A DNA stretch of 64,000 nucleotides from assembly GCA_949715645.1 (NCBI GenBank), contig OX454528.1, forward strand, positions 56,374,513 to 56,438,512. The letters are read 5' to 3'. Positions 51,331-62,189 of this stretch are shown here, piece after piece. The stretch's first letter is position 1; every line of letters begins with the position of its first letter. This DNA is from Portevinia maculata (taxonomy: Eukaryota > Arthropoda > Insecta > Diptera > Syrphidae). Both the position numbers and the translations under genes were made by a program. Below the pieces are notes generated by a model. The model ran no database searches, had not been told where the DNA came from, and saw only the letters and a list, made by a program, of their open reading frames with translations.

Positions 51331-52080
51331 CAAAAAATAAGGAAATGCATGTGTTTATAAGGTCTTAATAAAAGGCAAGAAGACAGGAACAAATGTAAAT
51401 TCAGATTATTTATCATCAAACAACTAAAATTGATAGAACTAAGAGCAAAAACAACATTTTAAAATTCGATCTGCAACATGCGAGAGCTGCGCTCATTAAC
51501 GTCGTGAGGCTCTTGTGAAACATATTGATCGACTTCGTCTTGTTGATGAATAAGATGTGATGGTCCACGTTCTCGGCATCGGATTTACACCTGCCCATTC
51601 AATGTGTGTACAAAGTAAAATTGCATATGTTTTTTTTAATATGAAGAACATGACAGCGCACGATGAAGTTCAGTTTTGTAAGGCATTTGTTAAAAAATGT
51701 GGGTTTGTCTGACTCCAAGCCGAGATAACGAAGGGTGAGTAAAAACGAAAAGGCAGTGCTTTTTTGCTTGAAATTTTCGCAGGTGGTGTGGCGAATTTTA
51801 TGACCATAGCAGGGTCATAAGAAGCAATTACTCGTTTTGCGTGATTTCGAAAAATGTTTAATATTAATGTTGGTTGTAAATTGAGAAAAGAGCTAATATT
51901 GTCTGAGATAACTTCTATAGATTCTCATTTTTTAGCTGACGATTGCGCTCCCAGATTTTTGAGACATTCCTAATAGTCTAAGAGCCCGAAGTAATTTTTT
52001 GGTCTGAGAGGTAACCGAATTATATTTGCATATTGTGTAGCCCGAGTAGAGGGTGTATCGAAAATATTAGTCTGGCAGCA
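51331..52080. other. No gene recognised; short dispersed repeat near 51968-52020
   Basis: TAGTCTAAGAGCCCGAAGT ... TTTTTTGGTCTGAGAGGTAA resembles 39665-39735 and the core of the 141-bp repeats. The rest shows nothing recognisable. Confidence 0.4.
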
Positions 52081-52110
52081 AATAGTGGCAGCCAATGCGT
52101 GTGACAGCGT

Positions 52111-52518
52111 GTGGAAATAATGAGCCATATAGATTTGAAAAAGTTTGTACCTATTCAGTTGGAACGGAGTGTAAGTATATTAAAATTAAATTCTATTAAA
52201 CCCAATGTCATTTTGAACAATAAAAATAAGATCAGAATCACTGGTGTAACGAACTCAGAAACATATTCACTGGGATCGGTTACAGCCCAAATAAAATTTG
52301 AATCAGAAACAGTAAAGCAAGATTTCCAGATTGTAGATGAGAATTTTCCGATCACAACAGATGGTATTTTAGGCAGGGATTTTTTAATAAAAACTAGTAG
52401 TAAAATTGATTATGACAATTTTACAATATCCATATTAAATACCAAGAAACAGAGAGATAACATTAGCAGCAAGAACACAATCACTTCATCCTATCTCACT
52501 AGATATAGTAGAAGATAG
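52111..52518 (+). pseudogene. U protease
   Basis: A frame of about 135 codons has the downstream retropepsin half ITTDGILGRDFLIKTSSKID and preceding beta strands (TYSLGSVTAQIKF). The DTG active site is not visible in this stretch, so the N-terminal part is lost with the 5' truncation. It continues into the RT linker with a frameshift near 52516. Confidence 0.72.
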
Positions 52519-52898
52519 CATTATTTTAAACCAAGAGGTTCAAAAAGGAGTATTCATAGCGAACTCCATTATTCCATCCAAGGGAATAACACAAATTGCA
52601 TTTCTGAACACACTAGATCATGACGTGGTAATAAAACAATTCACACCGGAATTAGTACCACTAAGCAACTATCATGTAGTGAATCTAAAGTCCAATTATG
52701 ATAAAAATAAGAAAGATGACCAATATAAAAGACTGCTGAAGGAATTGGACATCAAAATAGCTGATGTCAAAGCTAGAAAATCAATATTGGAAATATGTGA
52801 GGAATTCGCAGATTGTTTCAATCTGACAGGTTACTCGTTGACAGTAAATAACTTTTACAAACAGAATATACAGATGACTGACAACAGCCCTGTCTACA
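52519..52898 (+). pseudogene. U protease-RT linker
   Basis: Frame pieces with LEICEEFADCFNLTGYSLTVNN and MTDNSPVYI, the usual segment before RT fingers. Interrupted at 52899 by a hAT element within the codons for PVYIKNYRLPH. Confidence 0.75.
52891..52898. repeat. hAT target duplication GTCTACAT (left)
   Basis: Exact 8-bp repeat at 53987-53994. Confidence 0.93.
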
Positions 52899-53986
52899 TT
52901 AGTGTTGGGTAGGACACGTTTTTTTTTATGAGTTTGTATGAGGTGCTCATTTTGGAATATGAGGTGGTACAATGTCCCACCTCAAATGAGGTACTCACCT
53001 CAATTGAGGTTTGTGCTCATATAATGTAGTAGGTACAAAAAAATAAAATATTAGGTATTATGTAGGTAGGTAAGTTTACATACCTCAAGAAAATTTTATT
53101 CGTATGAAGTATATCTATGTATTTAAGTGAACTAATTGTATGGTCCAGTCCAAATTGCCTAAAAATTCCTTTAAAAGTTAAAACAAAATGATAGCATCTA
53201 CATTTGCATTTTCACAAAGTGTATGTAATGTAAATCCATACCCGCAGTCGCGCCACAAAATTTATAAATCATGTAGAGAGTGACCAGACAATAGACCATA
53301 CTTTTTCTCACTTTGTCACACTCACCTCATTGCCTCAGTTCTGCTATCGCACTACAAATGAGGCAATGAGTTATTCCTTACTTTTACCTCAAACGTCCCA
53401 TGTCCCACACAAATGAGGCAATGAGTTATTGCTTACCTTTACCTCAAAAGTCCCATGTCCCACACAAATGAGGCAATGAGTTATTGCTTACCTTTACCTC
53501 AAAAGTCCCATGTCCCACACAAATGAGGCAATGAGTTATTGCTTACCTTTACCTCAAAAGTCCCATGTCCCATACAAATGAGGCAATGAGAATGAGCTAT
53601 GAGGATTCACTCTATTCATTACTTTTACCTCAATGTCACAGTCCAAATACCCCAACTCAATTGAAGTGTTACCTATATTGTATGTATCTATATCCACCCT
53701 CAAAACTCAAATGAAAGGAAAAGAGAAAGAGACGCTTTTGGATATATGTGTGTACCCTTTTTTAAACGAGTTTAACTGCTACTGCAGGAAATAATGTGAA
53801 TGTGTGAAGTCGTGAGTAATTTTCCGTGTGCTTGTATTATTGACATGACATTTTATTTTGTGCTTTTCGATGTGAGTTTGTAACACATTTGAGAGGTGGT
53901 ACAAAAATTATTTTTGAGGTGTTGGGACATTTAGATCTTTTGTATGGGACATTTGTACCACCTCATGTATGAGTTACCCAACACTA
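52899..53986. mobile_element. Non-autonomous hAT element
   Basis: 1,088 bp with perfect 12-base ends TAGTGTTGGGTA / TACCCAACACTA and an 8-bp target duplication, diagnostic of hAT. No transposase. The interior carries many GAGGT/CCTCA motifs near the ends and a 55-bp minisatellite. Confidence 0.93.
53355..53600. repeat. 55-bp minisatellite inside hAT element
   Basis: CAAATGAGGCAATGAG begins at 53355, 53410, 53465, 53520 and 53575. The unit ends with GTCCCATGTCCCACA. Confidence 0.92.
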
Positions 53987-53994
53987 GTCTACAT
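53987..53994. repeat. hAT target duplication GTCTACAT (right)
   Basis: Matches 52891-52898. Confidence 0.93.
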
Positions 53995-54508
53995 AAAAAA
54001 CTATAGACTTCCTCACACGCAGTTGAATGAAATTAATCAACAAGTGGACAAGCTCTTGAAAGATGACATTATAGAACCTTCAGTAAGCCCATTCAACTCA
54101 CCCTTACTTGTGGTACCCAAAAAAGATGTAGAGGGAGACAAGAAATGGCGACTAGTGGTAGATTTCCGCCAACTAAACAAAAAGATAATGGATGATAAAT
54201 TTCCGTTAACAAGGTTAGACGATGTTCTAGACACGTTAGGACGAGCAAAATATTTCTCCACTTTGGATTTAAGTAGTTCCTTCCATCAAATAGAATTGGA
54301 CGAACATTCCAGACCAGTTACTGCATTTTCAACGAATCAGAGACATTTTCAGTTCAAAAGACTACCGTTCGGTCTAAAAATTTCCACCAATAGTTTTCAA
54401 CGCATGCTATCCGTAGCCTTAGTAGGCTGCTTAATGCAGAAGCATTCCTTTATGTTGATGACATTATTATATTTGGTTGTAGCCTTAATCACCACAACCA
54501 AAATCTAG
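53995..54508 (+). pseudogene. U reverse transcriptase, N-terminal part
   Basis: NYRLPHTQLNEINQQVDKLL, LLVVPKKDVEGDKKWRLVVD, FSTLDLSSSFHQIELDE and KRLPFGLKISTNSFQRML mark the fingers and palm. The catalytic FLYVDDIIIFG region is visible in the next frame near 54448-54480, so a frameshift lies around 54430. Confidence 0.85.
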
Positions 54509-55230
54509 TGAAGACATTACAGAGACTGAGAAAATATAACCTTAAGCTCAATCTTCAAAAATGCAATTGGCTACAGACAGAAGTAACATATCTAGGGCAC
54601 TTGATAACAAACCAAGGGATAAAGACAGACCCCGCTAAATATGAAACTATCAAGGTATACCCATGCCCAACGAATGCAAATGAAGTTAAGCGATTCGTAG
54701 CATTCTGCAACTACTATAGAAGATTCATCAAAGATTTTGCAGAAATAGCAAAACCTTTAAATACACTATCAAAGAAGGGTATAGAGTTCATATGGACAGA
54801 TGAATATCAGAAAGCTTTCAATACGCTCAAAGAGAAGCTCATAAATCCACCCATTCTGCAATACCCCGACCATGAACAACCTTTTATAGTAACAACAGAC
54901 GCTTCCAATACTGCACTTGGAGCAGTGTTATCTCAATGCGAGATAGGAAGAGACCTACCTATTTCATATGCCAGTAGAAGTCTCAATAAGCATGAGCTCA
55001 ACAAACCGATAATAGAGAGAGAATTACTCGGTATACATTGGGCCATTAACCATTTCAGACCATACTTATATGGAAAAAGATTCGTAGTAATAACTGATCA
55101 CAGACCGTTAGTAAGCTTATTTACTCATAAAAATCCATCTTCAAAATTGACAAGGATACGGCTGGATTTATGAGACTACACATTTGATATAAAATATAAA
55201 CAAGGTTCGATGAACACAACGCACTGACGC
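54508..55230 (+). pseudogene. U RT thumb and RNase H
   Basis: TYLGHLITNQGIKTDPAKY, VKRFVAFCNYYRRFIKDFAE (RT connection), then TTDASNTALGAVLSQ, ERELLGIHWAINHFRPYLY and ITDHRPLVSLF (RNase H). Ends at a TGA near 55171. A short continuation in another frame carries an ALSRIK-like end of the tether. Confidence 0.85.
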
Positions 55231-55231
55231 T

Positions 55232-55930
55232 TTGTCACGCATAAAACTAGATTCCGAGATACTCAAGGAAATGATACCTACCGAAGAAATAAAAGTCATG
55301 ACAAGAGCGATGTCTAGAGAAATAAATAAAAATAAAAGCAGCGGAGAGACACCCAAGAGCAATGCTTTAAATGTAGAGCCTGATCAACTTTACTCATGGG
55401 AATGTATCTCATTAGCAGAAATAAAAAACGTACGTACGCTAAAATTTAAAAAGATGCTCAACAAGAATTTAAATAATTATAAATTGCCGAAAATAACTGT
55501 CGACAGTATTAATACTCGTAATACAATTATAGTAGAATTTAGTGATAATCCTAATCTGGACTTAGGTCTGATATTGGAGAAGCTAATTTTCGAAATGTAT
55601 AGGCAAAATATTGCAAAACTAGCAATTGAAAAAAGTGATGAAATATTTGAGCACATAACTATGAATAAATTAAAAGATATATATAATAAGCTGCCAAAGA
55701 AACGAAAGAACAAAGAAGGTACAAAACTTGAAATTTTAATTTATCAACAACCGAAAAGAATTTTAGAACGAGAAGAAATGGAAAAGATAATAATAGACTT
55801 CCACAATTCACCACATGTAGGAGGACACTCAGGTGTCAGAAGAACAATATGTAAAATAAAGCAGATATATTTGGAAAAATTTGAGCAAAATGGTGAAGAA
55901 GTATGTCAGCAATTGCGAAGAATGTGCTAA
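55232..55930 (+). pseudogene. U linker and integrase zinc domain
   Basis: A long polar linker, then a zinc-type start (FHNSPHVGGHSGVRRTICKI) near 55800. Frame lost near 55890, continuing at 55881 in another frame with NCEECAKNNQIR, the cysteine pair. Confidence 0.78.
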
Positions 55931-56789
55931 AAACAATCAAATAAGGAATACTAAAGAAAGATTAGTAATAACAGAAACACCATCTAGTAGTTTTGAAATA
56001 GTATCAGCTGACACAGTAGGACCACTTCGACCATCAGTTGAATTTAGATATATCCTAACCCTGCAATGTGAATTAACAAAATACATAGAAGCGATTCCGA
56101 TGAAAATCAAAGATGCAAAGACGGTAGCAAAAGCGTTAGTAAAACATTTTATACTTAAGCATGGTAACTTCAAGATTCTGAAAACAGACATGGGGACAGA
56201 ATTCCTCAACGAAGTAATGAAAAATATCTATGAACAATTTGGAATAAAACACATAACATCAACACCCTACCATCATGAGACGCTAGTCTCAATAGAGCGT
56301 AACCATAGAGTCCTAAATGAGTATCTTCTGGCTTTCGCGAAAGAAGATAACTGGCATGATTGGATACCATACTTTGTATTCAGCTATAATACGACACCGC
56401 ATTCTAGTATAGGTATATCACCATTTGAATTGATATATGGCAGAATAGCAAGACTACCAGAAAATCCCGATGAAATTGCAATAAACCCAATTTATAACTT
56501 CGAGAATTACAGCTTAGAATTAAAATTTAGATTAGGGCAGATGGCCAAGATAGCTAAGGACTTGTTAATAAAAGCTAAGTTAGAATTTAAAAATTTAGTA
56601 GATAAGAAATCTAATCCTCTAAGAATTAAGATAGGTGATTTTGTATATTTGAAAGTAGGAAATAAGAAAAAGTTAGATGCACCGTACAAAGGTCCATATG
56701 AAGTAGTAGAATTAAAAGGTGTAAATACTAAAATAAAAATAAATGAAGAGATAAAGGAAGTACACAACAACCGACTAAAAAAAGTTTAA
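55881..56789 (+). CDS. U integrase core and C-terminus
   Basis: About 300 open codons. Catalytic residues lie in SADTVGPLRPSVEF, KTDMGTEFLNEVM and TLVSIERNHRVLNEYL (Asp, Asp, Glu). The C-terminal domain has IKIGDFVYLKVGNKKKLDAPYKG. No interruption in this part. It ends at TAA 56787-56789, 60 bases before the LTR. Confidence 0.86.
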   Translation: MSKMVKKYVSNCEECAKNNQIRNTKERLVITETPSSSFEIVSADTVGPLRPSVEFRYILTLQCELTKYIEAIPMKIKDAKTVAKALVKHFILKHGNFKILKTDMGTEFLNEVMKNIYEQFGIKHITSTPYHHETLVSIERNHRVLNEYLLAFAKEDNWHDWIPYFVFSYNTTPHSSIGISPFELIYGRIARLPENPDEIAINPIYNFENYSLELKFRLGQMAKIAKDLLIKAKLEFKNLVDKKSNPLRIKIGDFVYLKVGNKKKLDAPYKGPYEVVELKGVNTKIKINEEIKEVHNNRLKKV

Positions 56790-56849
56790 CAAAAAAAATT
56801 TTTTTTTTTTTTCATAACAAACATTTTTTTTCCCCCCGAAGAGTAAGGA

Positions 56850-56904
56850 TGTAGTACCATACTTCGTACTAAGATACATTAGTACTAAGTAGTACTACTA
56901 CCCA
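56850..56904 (+). repeat. U 3' LTR, first 55 bases
   Basis: TGTAGTACCATACTTCG follows a purine tract (GAAGAGTAAGGA). Cut by the T run of LINE W copy 2. Confidence 0.65.
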
Positions 56905-57001
56905 TTTTTTTTTTTTTGTGTCTGGGTGTGTGAGACTTTCTGCACTGGAGCACTCAGACTCAATACTGGTCCATTGTACTACCAGGCAGACACACCACAT
57001 T

Positions 57002-58096
57002 TTACTGTGGGAATTTACTCGTTTTTCTAAGAAAAACGAGAAGGCGCTTCAATGATAAGGGGCTTAGGTTTACAGCACTCACCATATCCGCACCAAATAC
57101 CTGCCACCTGATACGAGCAAAAGCAGGACAATCACAGAGGAAATGTTCCGCAGTGTCGTCGCTTTCTCCACAGGCTTCGCAGCTGGTGGTGTCGCTTAGG
57201 CCTAGCACCTTAAGGTGTTTGGCAAAAGCGTAGTCTCCCGTAAGAACGCCAGTAATCTGTCTGCAGTCTTTTCTGTTGAGAGACAACAAGAATGCCGCGA
57301 ATTTCCCACAGACGTCGGGGAGCATTTGCTTAGTCTGTCTGCACCCTGGAGAGTCATGCCAACTCTGATTGTGTTCATAGGAAACCCAACCGTCAATGGA
57401 AGCCCTGACCGAGGACGCAGGCAGACAGATCGCTGGTTCAGGTCCTGAGAAGTCCCCCTCTGAGCCTTGTCTAGCAAGTTCATCGGAGATCTCATTTCCC
57501 GTGATCCCGTTATGACCCGGGACCCAGACAAGTTTAAGTGAATTCAGCCTTCCGACCGAATTCAGAGATATCTTGCATTCACGTACTATTTTGGAGGTAG
57601 TTAAGGGTTTGAGTAAGGCCTTAAGCGCAGCCTGACTGTCGCTACAGACGCAGATACTTCGCCCCCTCCACCTGTTCCTCGTAACATAGTCCATGGCCAT
57701 TAGCATAGCATAAGTCTCTGTTTGGAAGAATGACGCATATTTGCCTAACGGAAAGAGAAGTCTAACGTTATCGCTCTCCACGAAGACACCAGCACCAGAT
57801 CCTTGATCGGTTTTGGAGCCATCCGTGAAGATTCGACTGCATTCCCTTCCAGGTTCAGAGTCCGGCCAGAGCCAGTCCTGGACGCGAGGAAAGTCGACCT
57901 CGTAGTTGCGCTTTAGCCGAAGTTCCGGTGTCATCGCATCAGACGGCATATCCATAAGACAGGAGTCGAAGGACAACCGTTGCGCAAGTTCATCAAAACT
58001 CCAGTGCGAGTTATACCAAAAGCCACCTCTTCTAAGACGTGAGATAGCCTTCATTGTACAGCCCATGATGTAAACATCAAGGGGTGGAAGGTTCAA
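57002..58096 (-). pseudogene. W copy 2, RNase H and C-terminal knuckle
   Basis: An open frame of 364 codons equivalent to the end of the W polyprotein. Complete RNase H motifs (FTDGSKTD, CSDSQAAL, WVPGHNGITGN). Cut off from RT by a stop upstream and by LINE V. Confidence 0.88.
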
Positions 58097-58403
58097 TAGT
58101 GCATCTAGGCCGGAGCCAGGCGTGCTGGCGAAGGCCCCCGTGCAGCCGAGACATACCTGCCTTTGGAGTTTGGCAAAAGCAGCAGTGACGTATTTGCGTG
58201 AAAGCTTATTTCACCAAACAACCGATGCGTATGCTATAAATGGTCTTATCATAGCCGTATAAATCCATAGGACTCTTTTCGGTGATAAGCCCCATGTCTT
58301 GCCGAAAATGCCTTTGCACTGCCAGAAAACAGACAGCGCCTTGGCAGTCTTCAGCTCAACATGTTTGGACCAAAGAAGTTTGCTATCCAGGATGACTCCC
58401 AGA

Positions 58404-58408
58404 TACTT
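58404..58408. repeat. LINE V target duplication TACTT (left)
   Basis: TACTT recurs at 63220-63224. The W sequence reads AGATACTTTGCTTC when V is removed. Confidence 0.7.
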
Positions 58409-58760
58409 GATGATGATGATGATGATGGATGATGATGATATTTATTTCTCTTAAATTACTTATAAATATAATATAAAATACAAATCCATATAAAAATTTC
58501 AATATGTAAGGAATTACAAAGTAAGGTAAATCAAATTTGGTGGCATTCGATATTTTATTCAGAGTGAGTTCAAATAGTGTTGAATGCCACTTCAAAAGGA
58601 AAAATACGATCATATGGGGTGGGGTATTGAACAAAAAAGTATAGAAAAAGCAATTTTCAGCAGATTTAATTCATTTAACATGGTAACAATTTGTTATCAC
58701 TTCATAAAGGATGCACAATTTTTGTAATCTATATACTAACATCAAAAGTTGAGACAACAG

Positions 58761-59144
58761 TTAGATCAAAATATTAGAAGTAAGAGAGTCTAGACTATAA
58801 TAATGATGAGAAAACAGCCAATTCTTTACGCGCTTAAGAAAACATTCGGACTTGTGAACACATCTGATTTCTTCCGGGAGGACATTAAATAAACGATTAC
58901 ATATAACTAAATAAGAATTTCTATATGCGGTGGTTCGATAGTTTGGCACTTGTAACATATTAAGTGAGTTATTGCGTAGGTTATAGTTTGGGATTATACG
59001 GAAGTTTCGGTTACCAGACTTCATAAAGAACGCTTTTAGAACCTTAAAACAGTTTAAGTGACGAACAGGAAGAATCCCTAATTGACAAAACAAAGGAAAA
59101 CTAGGATGCCTAGCAGGTTTACGACAAAATTTTCCGGACAACAT
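58761..59144 (-). pseudogene. V ORF2 C-terminal end
   Basis: Continues from the RT after a frame change with FKVLKAFFMKSGNRNF, NYRTTAYRNSYLVI and RLFNVLPEEIRC, the usual C-terminal segment of CR1-like ORF2. The last residues fade near 58770. Confidence 0.72.
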
Positions 59145-60965
59145 TCTTTTGCAAGACTAGCAATGGCTGAATTTTGTTTTGATAGCCACCTCCCCAGCAA
59201 TTTATACCGTATTGAAGCTTAGAATTAAAAAGCCCATAATAAATTGTGGTTAGGAGCTTAGTTGAACATATGTTACAAAGGTAATAGAAATGCCTAAGTG
59301 TGGAGATAAAGTACTTTTTCGATGCAGTAGTGTGAGATGACAATTTCATATTAGAGTCAATTAAGAGTCCTAAGTACATAAATTCGTCTACATTCTCTAT
59401 CAAAAACCAACCATCACTACAATTTTCACTATTACAAAATAATTGACCAAACACACTGGTTGCACATTTACATTGATATAATTTAAATTGTTTGCAATTC
59501 GGTGCATGAAAGTATATATCCGGTTTTGGATTAATGGACGCAGATAAATTAAAGAACATTAATTTAGTCTTAGGACTTATTACAAGTTTGTGTTCAGCGA
59601 ACCATTGTCTAAGAATATGTACATCACTATTTATGTCAGCGATAAGATCTAAGGGACTGTTCACGCCATACGATAACCCAACATCGTCAGCAAAAGCAGT
59701 AGGTAAGCCTTTTAGATTGAGGTGGAAGAGTGAGTTGATATAGACTAAAAATAGAATGGGACCCAAGACTGAACCTTGTGATACCCCAAGCCTGATTAAT
59801 TGCACATCACTTCTCGTCTCATTCAACTTTACTCTCTGTGATCTATTATTCAGATATGAATTAAGCCATTCAAGCATGAAACCACGCACACCTGCATTTT
59901 CCAGTTTACTTAAAAGAATTTTATGATCAACCATGTCGAAGGCTTTGGTTATATCAATGAACAACGCAGCTGTACATTTTCTACTGTCAAGGTTGCACAT
60001 TATCTGAGAGCAAAAATTTAAAAGTGCGTCCTCGGTTGATTTACCCTTTTGAAAACCGAATTGAGTAGGGTGAAAGAACATAGTCTTGTCTAAAAAGTTC
60101 ACTAACCTAATTTTTATAAGTTTTTCGAACACTTTACTTATGCTGGGCAGAAGAGAAATCGGCCTATAATTTCCTATCTCAGTTGGAGAGCCTTTTTTAA
60201 ACAAAGGAATAACATCTGCACACTTTAGTCCTTCAGGAAAAATACCAGAAAAAACACTACGATTAAAAACATCAGCTAATACATCCACAATGAAACATGC
60301 AATATTTTTTAGGACAACATTAGAAATACCATCGACACCACATGAATTTGAGTTATTCAAACTGCCAATCGTCCTTAAAATCTCTAAGGGAGATATAAGG
60401 ACAAAAACAAAACTTCTACAGTTTACATCACCAATAGCAGAACATTGAGAACATACATTTTGAATTAGTCCAGTATGTATTTTAAGTCCGATAGTTGAAA
60501 AATGTCTATTAAAAGCGTCAGCGATTTCATGTGTATTTGTTATTTCCATATTGTTAGTACGTAGAACAATAGTTTTTTGATTGGACGATTTTTTGTTGAG
60601 AATGGTATTTACAACTTTCCACTCTTTCTTAAGATTACCTCTAGCTGAATAAAATTGAGCACGGTAATAAGAGTCACGGCAAATTGGTATTTCCTTTTTC
60701 AAATCAGCACATATCTTCTTATATTTCATTTTGAGAAACACATTGCTTGGGTTCTTCTTGCACTTTACTCTAAGTTTATTTTTAGTTGTTACTTTATTTA
60801 ATAAATAATTAGATAACCGAGGTTTAAGTTTAACTATGGATTTTCTTGTGGTCAGAGAACTGCAACTAGCAATATGGCTTTTAAGAGTGGTTAAGAAATT
60901 AAAATATGCATACGATACGTCACTACAGTTATAAACATTGTTCCAGGACTCAAAACACAACTTAT
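59119..60965 (-). CDS. V reverse transcriptase
   Basis: A 613-codon open frame. RT motifs in order: GVDGISNVVLKN, VIPLFKKGSPTEIGNYRPIS, TQFGFQKGKSTEDALL, FIDITKAFDMVDHK, GVSQGSVLGPILF, and the catalytic TAFADDVGLSYG (near 59690). A cysteine-rich insert (CKQFKLYQCKCA, CNSENCSDGW) stands between palm and thumb, as in some CR1-group elements. No Met start is expected inside the polyprotein, and the join to the endonuclease needs a frame change near 60970-61043. Confidence 0.85.
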
Positions 60966-61042
60966 TTCGAAGCTTAGTAAAGTTTATTTTTGGCTCGCTT
61001 TGTACACTTTTCTGAGTTGGGCTATTGTTTTTAGATTCTACG

Positions 61043-61609
61043 TTAAATAGAACGCCGGTCAGTAATCAAAAAATCAAAAACACAATATTCACACTCTATG
61101 GAAGCAACATTTCGAAAACGTCCATATATATGGTCTAAACAAGTACCTGATGCAGGCCTAGTAGGCACATTGATGAAATTTGTCAAGCCATTTAAAGCTA
61201 ACACAGAAAGATAATTTGATACCGTAGGACTTTCATCTAGACAATCAACATTAAAATCACCTACAACCATTAAGTTTTTGGATTTCTCCCTATCTAACAC
61301 AATAGAAAAATCATTAATAAACATCGTCACATTAAACATCTGCAATCTATAAACACATAAAAAAACAAACATTTCATTATTTATTTCGATGGACACCTTT
61401 AAGACGTCTGCACTAGGACAAACAACTTTGGAAACATCAATGATTTTATAAGTGTTTTTTATAAAGCAGCCAACGCCACCTGCTGCGTAATTTTCGTTTG
61501 TCTTAGCATAGAAACTGAAACCAGGCAGGAAGTAATCATTTTCTTCAACCTCATAGATCCAGATCTCAGACACGAACACAATATCCGGGACACACGCAAA
61601 CGAGTTAAT
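61043..61609 (-). pseudogene. V endonuclease, main part
   Basis: AP-type endonuclease with PDIVFVSEIWIYEVE, AGGVGCFIKNTY, LMVVGDFNVDCLD and CLDHIYGRF, followed by a DFLITDRRSI end where an SDH motif is expected. The beginning is separated by the inverted-repeat element at 61610-61973. Confidence 0.82.
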
Positions 61610-61973
61610 AGGTGCGTTCGCGTACTTTATGTGTAGGAAAATGAAAAGTGTCAAATCTCCAAAATCGAGAGAGAATCCTCTCATTTCTAAGAAAAGTACG
61701 CGAACGCTTTTGTGTAAAAAGTTGAAAAAACATCTTAGTTTGGCTTGAAAAGAAGCAACAGCTGTTTTTTTTGCTGGCAATCTCATAGGATTTCATCATT
61801 TGACAGTTTTCATTTTCTTGCCAGCTGAAATTCTGTGTGAAGAAAAATGAACGAAAGTACATGTTTCTTTCGTTCATCTTTTTACCATTTTCTCAGTACG
61901 CGAACGCGTTTGTGTAGTTTTGCACGAAAGTTTATATAAATTTACGTTTGCATATTAGTTCGCGAACGGACCT
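61610..61973. mobile_element. CGCGAACG inverted-repeat element, complete copy
   Basis: 364 bp with ends AGGTGCGTTCGCGTACTTTA and the inverted AGGTCCGTTCGCGAACTAA, flanked by AAT on both sides (61607-61609, 61974-61976). No coding capacity. Interrupts the V endonuclease between ALVAHI and NSFACVPD. Confidence 0.85.
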
Positions 61974-62189
61974 AATATGTGCGACGAGCGCAGAAAAATT
62001 TTCTCTCAGACTTCTAATATTTTGATGAACAATAAATAATCTTGCATTGCAATAACAACTATTAGTTAAAACAGCATCACAGTGAGGTTTGCATTGGACA
62101 AGGATAGAAGAGTTATCAATTAAATCATTTTTGGAATTCATAATAGTAATACAAATACAAAAAGAAAAAGGACAAGAAGACAAACTCAA
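61974..62189 (-). pseudogene. V endonuclease, N-terminal start of ORF2
   Basis: The first piece of ORF2 begins with MSLSSCPFSFCIC at 62189, overlapping the end of ORF1 by four bases, and includes LFIVHQNIRSLRENFSALVA, the strand-helix start of the endonuclease. Broken by the inverted-repeat element. Confidence 0.75.

Larger units (their letters stand above)
52081..56904 (+). mobile_element. Ty3/gypsy element U, 5' truncated, split by hAT
   Basis: Protease, RT, RNase H and integrase lie in order on the + strand, followed by a purine-rich tract and the first 55 bases of an LTR, which is cut by LINE W copy 2. No gag or 5' LTR is present. Coding parts carry a few frameshifts. Confidence 0.85.
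56905..58408 (-). mobile_element. LINE W copy 2, 3' part
   Basis: Nearly identical to 3929-5438: the poly(A) end, then the ORF end with knuckle CEACGESDDTAEHFLCDC, RNase H with IFTDGSKTD, and the RT tail. A TGG to TGA change near 58211 gives a stop. Interrupted by LINE V at 58409. The rest is at 63220-64000. Confidence 0.93.

Noticed and set aside
53355..53600. CRISPR-like array
   Set aside because: The 55-bp units are continuous with no variable spacers, lie inside a hAT element, and the genome is eukaryotic.
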